This document shows, piece after piece, positions 9,705 to 19,562 of a stretch of 64,000 nucleotides of DNA (its first letter is position 1; each line of letters opens with the position of its first letter). The notes below the pieces were generated by a model. The model did not search any database. It was not told where the DNA came from and worked only from the letters and a program-made list of their open reading frames with translations. The stretch is from Candidatus Thalassarchaeaceae archaeon (GTDB lineage Archaea > Thermoplasmatota > Poseidoniia > Poseidoniales > Thalassarchaeaceae). The stretch lies in assembly GCA_943841885.1 (NCBI GenBank), contig CALSZZ010000002.1, forward strand, positions 154,262 to 218,261. The letters run 5' to 3'. The translations under genes were made by a program, and so were the position numbers.

Positions 9705-11450
9705 ATGGAAGTACCTATTGAACTCTTATCTATGCTTCAAGGTGACCAAGGGCCAACTAAACAAAAAGCAGCCCGTCTGGTAGTCGATCTTGCATCTACT
9801 GCAAACTCAAAACAATTTATCCGCTGCGATAATTCACACGTTTCTGGTGTCAGCGTAATTACAGGCGGACATGGTCTAAGGCGCTTTCTTTCAGATATTT
9901 CTGGTGACCCTCTGGGCAAAGTTGTTATTCCAACAACTCTAAATTCTGCTGGTTGTGATTTGGATAAATTAGAAGAAATGAATATTAATTATCCGGAATT
10001 TCTCAAATATCAGTTTGAAATTGTAGAGGCATATTCTGAATTAGGGATAGATGCCACACTTTCATGCACACCATATGATAGGGGTATTGAATCAATTGAA
10101 GGTTTTGGTTCATGGGCAGAGTCAAATGCAGTTTGTTTCTCAAATTCATATACATCCCTGATAACTAATCGTGAGTCTGGATTATCTGCTCTTGCTACGG
10201 CCCTGACTGGATGGGCCCCATATTGGGGGTTACACATACCTGAAAATCGGATTCCGAATATATTTGTTAGAGTTGAATGCAATTTGTCTGATCCTACAGA
10301 CTGGAGTATATTGGGAGATTGGATAGGTAAACAAATAATGCCAGATTGGAAATTACCTTGGGGCCCCATGCCCTACATTGTTGGCTTACCAAAAAATATC
10401 AACTTTGAGATGCGCAAAGCCCTCACTGCCGCAGCAGCCAATTATGGCTGCCCTATGCTTTGGATTGATGACGGTATCATAGATTCACCTTACGTTGAGG
10501 ATTATCAAGGTGAAATAATATTTGGAAAAGAAGAATTATCTCAAAGATATAGGGAACTTTCTCCTAAAGGAATTGTTGATTTAGTTGTTATAGGATGCCC
10601 TCAGGCAAGTATTGGTGAAGCTAGATCTACCGCAGCGGCTGCACGTGCAAGGATGGAACTTGGGGAGAAAATAACTAATAAAAGGCTCTGGCTATTCACT
10701 AGCGGATATAACTACGAAATTTTAGAAGCAGATGGAACAATCGATATTTTAGAAGAAGCAGGAGCCTTAATTCTTAAAGATACATGTCCAGAAGTAACTC
10801 CTTACAATAGAGATAAATATAATCATTTGTTGACAAATTCACTGAAAGCAGAACATTATCTAACAAGTGGACTTAATCGAATGCCTACTAGCGTTGCTAC
10901 AATAGTGGATTGTGTAGCCCATGCATTCGATGACCAATTAACGAATGGACCTCGTCCTATTTTAGATTCTAGAAAACCCAAGCCTATACTTTCAGGAAAA
11001 ACCAAAAAAATATCTTCACTTGATATTTATGGAAAAGGAGTTCCAAGTCAATCAGAGTGGAAGGTGTCCGGTAAAGCATTAGTTACAGATGTTCCCATAA
11101 CATATCTTGGTTATGTAAATAGAGATACTGGCATAATAGAAGAACCAGGACACCCACTGGATGGAAATAAAATAAAAGATACAATTTTTATTTATCCAAA
11201 AGGATCTGGTTCCACAGTCGCTCCTTTTGTATTGATGGGGTTGATATATACAAATCAAGGCCCTAAGGCAATAGTAAATACTGATGTCTGCCCACTTACA
11301 ATTCCTGCTATTTCGTTATTAAATGTACCCTATGCTCATGGTTTTAGTACAGATCCTACACTTGAAGTAAATTCTGGTGATGAGGTCGAATTATCTCTTA
11401 ATGATGGAGTTACTAATCTAAAAATTATAAATAGAAATAGCGAGGATTGA
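9705..11450 (+). CDS. aconitase X family dehydratase, large (DUF521) and small (DUF126/swivel) modules fused; candidate phosphomevalonate dehydratase
   Basis: N-terminal AcnX region (MLQGDQGPTKQKAARLVVDLA, SCTPYDRG, KDTCPEVTPY) followed by swivel-like GKALVTDVPITYLGYVNRDTGIIEEPGHPLDG...IFIYPKGSGSTVAPFVLMGLI. Confidence 0.8.
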   Translation: MEVPIELLSMLQGDQGPTKQKAARLVVDLASTANSKQFIRCDNSHVSGVSVITGGHGLRRFLSDISGDPLGKVVIPTTLNSAGCDLDKLEEMNINYPEFLKYQFEIVEAYSELGIDATLSCTPYDRGIESIEGFGSWAESNAVCFSNSYTSLITNRESGLSALATALTGWAPYWGLHIPENRIPNIFVRVECNLSDPTDWSILGDWIGKQIMPDWKLPWGPMPYIVGLPKNINFEMRKALTAAAANYGCPMLWIDDGIIDSPYVEDYQGEIIFGKEELSQRYRELSPKGIVDLVVIGCPQASIGEARSTAAAARARMELGEKITNKRLWLFTSGYNYEILEADGTIDILEEAGALILKDTCPEVTPYNRDKYNHLLTNSLKAEHYLTSGLNRMPTSVATIVDCVAHAFDDQLTNGPRPILDSRKPKPILSGKTKKISSLDIYGKGVPSQSEWKVSGKALVTDVPITYLGYVNRDTGIIEEPGHPLDGNKIKDTIFIYPKGSGSTVAPFVLMGLIYTNQGPKAIVNTDVCPLTIPAISLLNVPYAHGFSTDPTLEVNSGDEVELSLNDGVTNLKIINRNSED

Positions 11451-13603
11451 TGACTCTAAACCCTCACAGACAATACATGAGTACCCGTCCTACTCCTCAG
11501 CCTTGTCAAAAACATGATCATGGTAAATTTGAAATTTTATACAGAGATGGTGCTGCTAGAATAGGTCGCTTACATACAAATCATGGAGTATTGAATACTC
11601 CAATGTTACTTCCCGTTGTTAATCCAAATATCAGGACTATTGAGCCTAGAGAAATGTGGGAAGAGTATGGTATAGAGGGATTAATAACAAATTCATATAT
11701 AATTTGGAAACATGAAAAATTAAAAGAATCAGCTCTATCACAGGGAATTCATAATCTTTTAGATTTTCCAGGCATTGTAGTAACTGATTCGGGAACTTTT
11801 CAATCATATATATATGGAGATATTGAGGTTGGCGTTAGTGAAATTATAGAATTTCAAAAAAATATTGGTGTTGATATAGGTACTATGTTGGATGTTTTTG
11901 GGCGCCCGGATATGTCTTTATCGGAACTTGAATACGCCGTTGAAGAGACTGCTAGAAGGGCTCCCGAATCATTAGAAATAGCTGGAAATAATTTATTATT
12001 AAACGGCCCCATACAAGGAGGTACTAATGAAAAATTACGCGCTAAATCTGCATCTTTAATGTCTTCATTTAGTAGTCAATATCATAATTTCACTATACAC
12101 CCTATTGGAGGAATAGTTCCTTTAATGGAAAAACAGATGTACAAGGAATTATTTCAAATATTACTAGCTTCGAAATCTAATATACCTCCAAATCGACCAA
12201 TCCACTTATTCGGTTGTGGTCATCCAATACTTTTCCCATTATCAATCGCATTAGGGGTTGATATTTTTGATAGTGCTGCATATGTATTATTTGCTCGCGA
12301 TAATCGTTTTTTTACTCCAACAGGAACAGTGAAGTTACAAGATATCAGAGAATGGCCAATAAGCTCACGTGCTTTATTCGGTTTAACTCCTGAACAGGTT
12401 AAAAAAATGAATAAAGAACAAAGAACGAGTATATTGTCGCGACATAATTTGGAAATTACTCAAGCCGAGTTGGCCAAATGTAGGGAAGCAATAAGAAATG
12501 GAAAAATTTGGCAATTAGCTGAAGAAAGAAGTCACAGTTCCCCACAATTACGTGTAGCATTCCTTTGGGTTTTAGAACAACTTGCACATCCAGATGAAGG
12601 GCCTATTGGAGATTGTATCTTAGATATAATATCTTCAACTAATCCAGTAAGGAAGGGAGGAGAGAATATGAGTCATGATATTGAACTAAGGCCACATATA
12701 TTACATTCACAGGCGCTTATTGCGACTAGATGGAAAATCCCAGGATCTTGGTGGGATGACTCTAAATCCAGTCCAAAAAAACTAATTATTATCGAAAAAT
12801 CATCGCCCCCTTGGAGATTATCTTCATTAGATAATATTATTTCCTATCTTATTGAAACGCCAAATTCAATACCTTTGATACTAACTCCTCTTGGAATAAT
12901 TCCTTATTCACTTGAAGATCTATCGCCATGGTGCCATTTAGATGGAGATAATGATATGTGGAATATTGAATATGATGATGAGGAAATATTGGATTTTCTA
13001 TCTGAACTAAATCTTGAGAATATACCATTTGTAAGGATTAAACCAGAATCAGATTTGATTATAAACTCTGATTCTGAACTAAAAATTAGAAATTGGCTTG
13101 ATAGATGTTCAATAGTAGATAAATTATCGGTTTTATGTTCTATTAATCCTAATGATGGATGTAAACTTACTTCGTCAATGACTAGTCGAAAATCCAATAC
13201 TGATAGGATGGTAAATGTTTATTCTCAAGAATTACATATTTTATCTCCAAGGCTTAATGATGGTGGAATTTCACTAACTGTAGAGGGTGCAAAGAAACTT
13301 TTGGATAATAGAATTCCCAATTCTTTCGAAGATTATGACATTGATTCTGAATTTTTGGGTTTACCTAAAGTTTGTATTAATGATGATGCGAAACCCTTTG
13401 TAGGAATAGGAAGAAATGTGATGCATGGATATATTTTAGCTGCAGATAGTCATATAATACCCGGCCAACCTTGTTTAATTGTTGATTCTGATGGCCATTT
13501 AATAGCACATGGAATCGCATTAACTTCCTCAAAGGAGATGAATTTTTTCAAAAAGGGTATTGCAGTAAAAGTTAGAGATGGAGTTCTAAAAAATAATTTA
13601 TAA
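11450..13603 (+). CDS. tgtA: archaeosine tRNA-guanine transglycosylase with C-terminal PUA-like domain
   Basis: GRLHTNHGVLNTPMLLPVVNPNIRTIEP, VTDSGTFQSYIYGDIEV, GTMLDVFGRPD; C-terminal PUA-like VGIGRNVMHGYILAADSHIIPGQPCLIVD. Overlaps the upstream stop. Confidence 0.9.
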   Translation: MTLNPHRQYMSTRPTPQPCQKHDHGKFEILYRDGAARIGRLHTNHGVLNTPMLLPVVNPNIRTIEPREMWEEYGIEGLITNSYIIWKHEKLKESALSQGIHNLLDFPGIVVTDSGTFQSYIYGDIEVGVSEIIEFQKNIGVDIGTMLDVFGRPDMSLSELEYAVEETARRAPESLEIAGNNLLLNGPIQGGTNEKLRAKSASLMSSFSSQYHNFTIHPIGGIVPLMEKQMYKELFQILLASKSNIPPNRPIHLFGCGHPILFPLSIALGVDIFDSAAYVLFARDNRFFTPTGTVKLQDIREWPISSRALFGLTPEQVKKMNKEQRTSILSRHNLEITQAELAKCREAIRNGKIWQLAEERSHSSPQLRVAFLWVLEQLAHPDEGPIGDCILDIISSTNPVRKGGENMSHDIELRPHILHSQALIATRWKIPGSWWDDSKSSPKKLIIIEKSSPPWRLSSLDNIISYLIETPNSIPLILTPLGIIPYSLEDLSPWCHLDGDNDMWNIEYDDEEILDFLSELNLENIPFVRIKPESDLIINSDSELKIRNWLDRCSIVDKLSVLCSINPNDGCKLTSSMTSRKSNTDRMVNVYSQELHILSPRLNDGGISLTVEGAKKLLDNRIPNSFEDYDIDSEFLGLPKVCINDDAKPFVGIGRNVMHGYILAADSHIIPGQPCLIVDSDGHLIAHGIALTSSKEMNFFKKGIAVKVRDGVLKNNL

Positions 13604-13681
13604 TTTCTAATCATAAAGGGGATTAATTGAAAAGATTGACATCTGAACATAACATAATTGCGTACGGAGAGGGTGCCTTAA

Positions 13682-14671
13682 ATGCAGGAAAATGAAAATA
13701 ATAATTGGGTAATAGAGACTAAAAATCTCTGTAAGATGTACGGCCCACATTTAGCTTTAGATAATCTCAATTTAAAAATTCCTCGTGGGGCTGTAGGTGT
13801 TCTTGGGCCAAATGGTGCCGGAAAATCTACTTTCTTCAAATGTATTTTAGGATTAATTAAAACAACTTCTGGTAGTGGAAAGGTTCTCGGACATGATATT
13901 AGGTATGAAGGAGAATTAATACGTTCCAAAATAGGATATATGCCAGAATATGATGCTTTAGATCCCGGTTTAACCGCAATAGATCAAGTTAGATACTCTG
14001 GTGAAATATTGGGTATGAATACTGATGTAGCGACACAAAGAGCACATGAAGTGTTAGAATATGTAGGTCTCAAAGATCAAAGATATAGGAAAATAGAAAC
14101 TTTTAGTACTGGAATGAAACAAGCAACAAAATTAGCGTGTGCGATAATTCATGATCCTCTAATATTAATTTGTGATGAACCAACTAATGGTTTGGATAAA
14201 AGGGCTAGAAAATTTATGCTAGATACTTTAAGAAGAACTGCCAATGAAGGAAAGCGCACAGTTCTGATGAGTAGCCATGTTATGGAAGATGTCCAGGAAG
14301 TGTGTGAAAGTATTTTGATGATTTACAAGGGAAAAGTCGTTCTACAGAAGAGTTTAGGAGAATTAGTAGACCAAGTAGATAGGGAAATAGAAATGACCAT
14401 TTGGGGCGGTGCTTCAAAATTACAAGAGGAATTAGAAAATAGAGGCTTTTCTGTCCGCCGATTAGGGAGAATACTTAGAGTTACTCTGATAGATGAAAAT
14501 ACAATTACTGGAATAATTAAAACAGTTGCAGATTGCAAAGTTCAAGTACGGCAATTAAAAGAATATACTCCTGATTTGGAAGATATATTTCTACTTATAA
14601 TGGATAAATTGGGCGCTGAGATAAAAGTAACCTCTGACCTAATGACTACTGAGCATATTGGCGGGACTTAG
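13682..14671 (+). CDS. ABC transporter ATP-binding protein
   Basis: Walker A GPNGAGKST, signature FSTGMKQATKLA, Walker B LILICDEPTNGLD. Confidence 0.95.
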   Translation: MQENENNNWVIETKNLCKMYGPHLALDNLNLKIPRGAVGVLGPNGAGKSTFFKCILGLIKTTSGSGKVLGHDIRYEGELIRSKIGYMPEYDALDPGLTAIDQVRYSGEILGMNTDVATQRAHEVLEYVGLKDQRYRKIETFSTGMKQATKLACAIIHDPLILICDEPTNGLDKRARKFMLDTLRRTANEGKRTVLMSSHVMEDVQEVCESILMIYKGKVVLQKSLGELVDQVDREIEMTIWGGASKLQEELENRGFSVRRLGRILRVTLIDENTITGIIKTVADCKVQVRQLKEYTPDLEDIFLLIMDKLGAEIKVTSDLMTTEHIGGT

Positions 14672-14672
14672 T

Positions 14673-15686
14673 ATGACTGAAGATAATTTAGATATTTTAG
14701 GTAAACAAACTAGGATGGAGGTTGCTTATGGCTCTGGAGAGGGTGATGAACAATTATCGGCCGTAGTTGCAAAAAAGGAAGCTACCCTGGGGACAATATT
14801 TGATCAATCATACAAACAATGGAGTGGTATTCTAGGCCCAAGATGGATGAGAAATTATTCAATATACAGACACCACGTTTATGGTATCTTTACCAGTAAA
14901 GGCCACAGATATTACCATCCGTTTGTAAGACTTACAATATTAGTAATATTTTTAGCATCTTTAGCTCCAATTCCTATGCTTTTCTTATCTTCCCTTCTTC
15001 CCGGACAAGATGGTGATTTTTTATCTAAAATGTGGGGCATAAATAGGTACAATCTATGGGGCCAAGTACTAGGTTATTTTCCTCGTAATTTATGTATGTG
15101 GCCATTATTAACTGCATTGGTTGTTGGTGGCATGATTTCAGATGATAGGAGAAATGGTACTAGTGCTTTATACTTCTCTAGGCCGATAAATCGTTTTGAT
15201 TATACTATTATGAAATATATCAGTGTTTTTGTAATTCTAGGTTTCGTAATTGTATTTTCATATTTTGCTTATTACACTACTGCTATAGTTTTTAGAGGAG
15301 AAAGTTGGGCATACTTGATAGATACCTTACCTATGTTCCTTAGTGGAATTATTGCTGGAATAATTTTAGTAATGACCTATACATCCCTTGGTTTAGCATT
15401 ATCTAGTGTAAGTCAAAGCAGATTCTTTGCCGCAATTGGTTTTCTAAGTATAATCTATGGTACGAAGATTATCGCACTTCTAATTGAAATGCAATTCGAT
15501 ACAACAATAATGTATATTTTAAGTCCTTATGATTGCCTTGCTCATTTCGGTCAATTCTTACTTGGTTTAGAATTAAACTATCAACACCCTCTTGGATTTT
15601 CTATTATTTCATTAATCTCTATGAATGTTATTTCTATCGGTATCTTGGTATCAAGAATTAGTTCTATGGAGGTGACAAGAGAGTGA
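14673..15686 (+). CDS. ABC-2 type transporter permease
   Basis: Multiple hydrophobic segments; between ABC ATPases; GMISDDRRNGTSALYFSRPINR typical of ABC-2 permeases. ATG 14673 preferred. Confidence 0.85.
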   Translation: MTEDNLDILGKQTRMEVAYGSGEGDEQLSAVVAKKEATLGTIFDQSYKQWSGILGPRWMRNYSIYRHHVYGIFTSKGHRYYHPFVRLTILVIFLASLAPIPMLFLSSLLPGQDGDFLSKMWGINRYNLWGQVLGYFPRNLCMWPLLTALVVGGMISDDRRNGTSALYFSRPINRFDYTIMKYISVFVILGFVIVFSYFAYYTTAIVFRGESWAYLIDTLPMFLSGIIAGIILVMTYTSLGLALSSVSQSRFFAAIGFLSIIYGTKIIALLIEMQFDTTIMYILSPYDCLAHFGQFLLGLELNYQHPLGFSIISLISMNVISIGILVSRISSMEVTRE

Positions 15687-16636
15687 ATGAAGTAAATACT
15701 AAATCTCCAGCAGTAATGTTAGACCATGTTTCTAAATGGTATGGAGAAGTTATAGGAATAAATGATATTTCTTTAGCCATTGAAGGAGGAGTTACTGGAA
15801 TTCTTGGCTCTAATGGTGCAGGAAAGTCTACACTTTTCAAGATATTAATGGGCCGTTTGAAACCAAGCCAAGGAACTGTTCGTTTGTTTGGAATTGACCC
15901 ATGGAAAAGTACTACTCCATACCGTAGAATAGGTTATGTAAGTGAATCTGAGAAAATGTATGATTGGATGACTTCTCTTGATTTCATTTCGACATTAGCA
16001 AGATTACATGGCATGTCTAGAGAAGAAGCAGTAGAAAGATCTAGGCATGTACTAAACTTTGTGGGCTTAGGGGATGTACATCATAAAGAAATAGGAAAAT
16101 ATAGTAAAGGCATGAGGCAACGTGTCAAAATAGCACATGCATTAGTACATAATCCTGATTTAATAATTCTTGACGAGCCTTTACATGGCTGTGATCCATT
16201 AGCAAGGACAAGTATAATGAACGTTATTAGAGAATTGGGAATTCAGGGAAAAACAGTTCTAGTTTCTAGTCATATTTTGGAAGAGATTGAGCGAATAACA
16301 GAACAAATAGTAATTTTACATAACGGAAAATTATTGGCTATTGGAAATTTACATGCTATCAGGGATTTACTTGATCAACACCCTCATAGAATTTTAATAA
16401 ATTGTGAAAATCCTAGGGATTTGGCTGCCCTATTTATTAGTTCAGAACCGATATATGGAGTAAGATTTCCAGACGAAGGTCAATTGGAAATCCATACAAA
16501 CAATTTATCGGCAGCACATGATGTATTGCCATCAATAATAGTAAAATCTAATCAGAAAATAACTTCTATAGAGAATCCAGATGATAATTTAAATTCTTTA
16601 ATAGGCTACTTAATTGGAGGAATAAATCATGGATGA
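15683..16636 (+). CDS. ABC transporter ATP-binding protein (second)
   Basis: GSNGAGKSTLFKIL, YSKGMRQRVKIAHAL, LIILDEPLHGCDP. Confidence 0.95.
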   Translation: MNEVNTKSPAVMLDHVSKWYGEVIGINDISLAIEGGVTGILGSNGAGKSTLFKILMGRLKPSQGTVRLFGIDPWKSTTPYRRIGYVSESEKMYDWMTSLDFISTLARLHGMSREEAVERSRHVLNFVGLGDVHHKEIGKYSKGMRQRVKIAHALVHNPDLIILDEPLHGCDPLARTSIMNVIRELGIQGKTVLVSSHILEEIERITEQIVILHNGKLLAIGNLHAIRDLLDQHPHRILINCENPRDLAALFISSEPIYGVRFPDEGQLEIHTNNLSAAHDVLPSIIVKSNQKITSIENPDDNLNSLIGYLIGGINHG

Positions 16637-18293
16637 TAAAGGGCTATCTTTGAAAAAAACTGTCTGGTCCCAATTAGATAGAAAGGCAGGTGCGATAATC
16701 GAGTTAACTATTAGGCAATTAAGGCATAGATTATCTACTTGGGTAGTATTAAGCGTAGGTATATTATTGATGCTTTTATTATTGGCATTTTATGTAGATT
16801 CAGTAAGAGATGGTTTTGAATCAATAGACAATGATGGAGACGCTGTAGATGAAGATAGAGATGGTTATCCACTCGGCCAAGAAATTAAGTACGGGCATAG
16901 TGATTATGACTTTTCTCAGTATCCTGGAGTGGGAGAGTATATCGCAGCAGGATATATTGATTCCAATGATAGAATAAGGACAATTTCAGGAAATTATACT
17001 TGGTTCGGAATGGGCATACTAAATCCTACATGGATTAACACAAATTATACTGGTAATGAGTGGGAACCAATAATTAATTGGCAAAATGAATTATCAATGT
17101 GCCCGGAGGGGGAAGCCTTTGTTGATTGGTCTTGGGAGACTTACGGTTCTGCGTGTATTTACGGAGATAGCGAATATGTCTTTTGGGGAGAATTACAGGC
17201 TTATGGATCAATTGAAGTCCCAGAGGATAGGTATCTCAATTGGGGCTTTTATACAGATTCATTTTATGTAGAACCAGATCCAATTTCAATGTATATCGAT
17301 GAAGATGATATTGATTGGAATGGAAATTTTTTACAATCAAGTCAAGGTTTCGATGATGATGGGGATTGTATTAGAAAAAACTGGTCGGACAAATCTAACT
17401 ATGTGGATTATTCAGGAGAATATAACTTTGATAATGATTCGAATAACAATGGAATTATCTGTGACGTTAAATGGACCGTCGACAGCGAAGGAAATAGAAT
17501 TATTGAGATATATGCAGATTCTAATGTAGATGAAGATCCGGATGATGAAAAATATCTGGGCGAATCTAGTCATAGGACTTTTATCATTGGTGTTGGAAAG
17601 ATGGCTTTTGTTATTTTACTGGGATTATTTCTTCCTCTCTTCCTGGCTCTTGGATTAATAAGGGATGAAACTGAAAATGGAACTTTACACTATTTATTAT
17701 CTAAACCCATACATCGCGGAGAATTCATTATTTACAGGTTACTGGGTTATCTTACAGTAACTGGAACTTATGTAATGATCTTATCATTATTCATGGGCAT
17801 TATTGCATCTGTATTAGGCCCAGGAGATAGTATAATTAGGCTAAAAGATATACCTATATGGATAGGAATTGGTTTTACAACGATATTAGTATTATGTGCT
17901 TATGGGGCGTTATTCAATACCTTAGCTCTCATTTCCCCTAAATATGGAATATATATGTGTATTTCTATTGGGGTTTGGGAATTTGTAATGGGAATTCTCA
18001 CCATCGCTAATCCCAATTGGAATATATCTGCTATTTCAATTAATCATTGGGCACTTCAAATAATTGACTCAATTGTTTTATTAACATGGCCGGACACACT
18101 TCAATTACAGCAGATGTCACAGGCATTCAATCTAGAGAGTGGCTTAGATATATTTTGGAAGCCTCCTGTCCATACACTTGGAACTTCAAATCCATTGATT
18201 GCTATTCTTGTTAGTTTTACTATGCTGTTTCTATTCACAATCTCTATGTTAGGAGTAGGCCAATCTATATTTAAAAATAGAGAAATTATGTGA
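16629..18293 (+). CDS. ABC-2 type permease with large Asp-rich extracytoplasmic insertion
   Basis: TM segment followed by about 220 aa soluble insert beginning IDNDGDAVDEDRDGYPLG, then TM core with GLIRDETENGTLHYLLSKPIHRGEFIIYR. Confidence 0.82.
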   Translation: MDDKGLSLKKTVWSQLDRKAGAIIELTIRQLRHRLSTWVVLSVGILLMLLLLAFYVDSVRDGFESIDNDGDAVDEDRDGYPLGQEIKYGHSDYDFSQYPGVGEYIAAGYIDSNDRIRTISGNYTWFGMGILNPTWINTNYTGNEWEPIINWQNELSMCPEGEAFVDWSWETYGSACIYGDSEYVFWGELQAYGSIEVPEDRYLNWGFYTDSFYVEPDPISMYIDEDDIDWNGNFLQSSQGFDDDGDCIRKNWSDKSNYVDYSGEYNFDNDSNNNGIICDVKWTVDSEGNRIIEIYADSNVDEDPDDEKYLGESSHRTFIIGVGKMAFVILLGLFLPLFLALGLIRDETENGTLHYLLSKPIHRGEFIIYRLLGYLTVTGTYVMILSLFMGIIASVLGPGDSIIRLKDIPIWIGIGFTTILVLCAYGALFNTLALISPKYGIYMCISIGVWEFVMGILTIANPNWNISAISINHWALQIIDSIVLLTWPDTLQLQQMSQAFNLESGLDIFWKPPVHTLGTSNPLIAILVSFTMLFLFTISMLGVGQSIFKNREIM

Positions 18294-18314
18294 GGACTAG
18301 GGAGGATAAGGGGG

Positions 18315-19493
18315 ATGAAGAAATTTGAGGGTGATTTCACTTCTTTGTGGAGACTTGATGTTTTACCTCCAATCCCGCGACTTTCATGGTGGTGGTGGTG
18401 GGTAATAATATATGTTCCAGATTCCGAAAATATAGGGCGTTCCAAGCAACTCATGACTCTATGGTCTACTAAGGAAACACCTGCAATTAGGATGACTGGT
18501 TACTGGTGGTTGCCCGGCTCTAGAATGCATATAGATCAAGAGGGAGGATCAGTTTTTCCGGGAATGGTTTGCTCTTGGTGGTATGATGGCAAAAAAATGT
18601 ATGAACCATTGGTAATGAAAGAGTGTAAGATGGCCGCAATCAATGATCAACATTCATTATGGCCAAGAGAAGGATTAGGAGAAGGAGCAGGGGCCGTAAT
18701 TCCATTATTACAAGAAGATATATCATTTGGAATGAGTCCCGGAAATGATAAGTTTTGGATGAATCTTGTCTCGGATAAAGAAGCAGTTAATCGTGGGGCT
18801 CCTTCAAATTTTGAGGCTGAACTTACTCCTTGGACCGGGCCACCTAGTACTCTTACTTACAAAAATAATATTTTGGCAATGGATATGGGTTATGATATTT
18901 TAAGACTCCAAGGTACAAAATGTAAACTAATGGTTGATGGTGAAGAAATGCAAGGAACGGCATATTTTCAGAAAGTTTCAGTCCAAGCTCCTACGGTGCC
19001 TTGGTTTTGGGGGATGTTACATTTTGATGATGGATCTTATCTAGATTGGTTCTTGCCACACGTTTCCTTCTCTACTACTTCATTAGATTCGTCTCCATGG
19101 AGATTAAGGGATGCATTCCGTACTCCTTCTAATGGCGCTGGAATTTTTCATGATGCTAAAAGAGAAAGGTCTGAAACATTTGCCCGTTGTGAGGTTGAAT
19201 TATCAAAATCAGATTCTAATCTAAAAGATAAAAATGGTAATCTTTTGCCAAGATTTAGAATAAGACTATGGAATGGAAGGACACAAATATCTATTGAAGT
19301 TAGGGCCGTAAGTAGGGCTAAATGGGTTTTCGATCAACCTACTAGAGCGGGTTTGGTAAGTCATCTTACGTACAATGAATATCCTTTGGAAGTCGAAAGA
19401 ATTGCTATCTTGGATGAACACGGACTACGTTCTATCAAAGATTATTCTTGGATTCATGGAAATGCGGAACATACTTGGGGGTTATTGCATTAA
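18315..19493 (+). CDS. uncharacterised protein, possibly lipocalin/CrtC-AttH-like fold
   Basis: Long intact ORF downstream of the ABC cassette; Trp-rich, including a WWWWW run; beta-rich appearance. Fold call is weak. Confidence 0.45.
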   Translation: MKKFEGDFTSLWRLDVLPPIPRLSWWWWWVIIYVPDSENIGRSKQLMTLWSTKETPAIRMTGYWWLPGSRMHIDQEGGSVFPGMVCSWWYDGKKMYEPLVMKECKMAAINDQHSLWPREGLGEGAGAVIPLLQEDISFGMSPGNDKFWMNLVSDKEAVNRGAPSNFEAELTPWTGPPSTLTYKNNILAMDMGYDILRLQGTKCKLMVDGEEMQGTAYFQKVSVQAPTVPWFWGMLHFDDGSYLDWFLPHVSFSTTSLDSSPWRLRDAFRTPSNGAGIFHDAKRERSETFARCEVELSKSDSNLKDKNGNLLPRFRIRLWNGRTQISIEVRAVSRAKWVFDQPTRAGLVSHLTYNEYPLEVERIAILDEHGLRSIKDYSWIHGNAEHTWGLLH

Positions 19494-19562
19494 TACTTAT
19501 AATCAGTTATGTTTACACCCATAAATTCAGTAAGTAGTATATCTTGAGAGGAACTGAAAATG

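Noticed and set aside
17086-17529. Plus-strand ORFs 17086-17271 and 17299-17529
   Set aside because: Alternative-frame ORFs inside the ABC-2 permease (16629-18293), which has clear family features.
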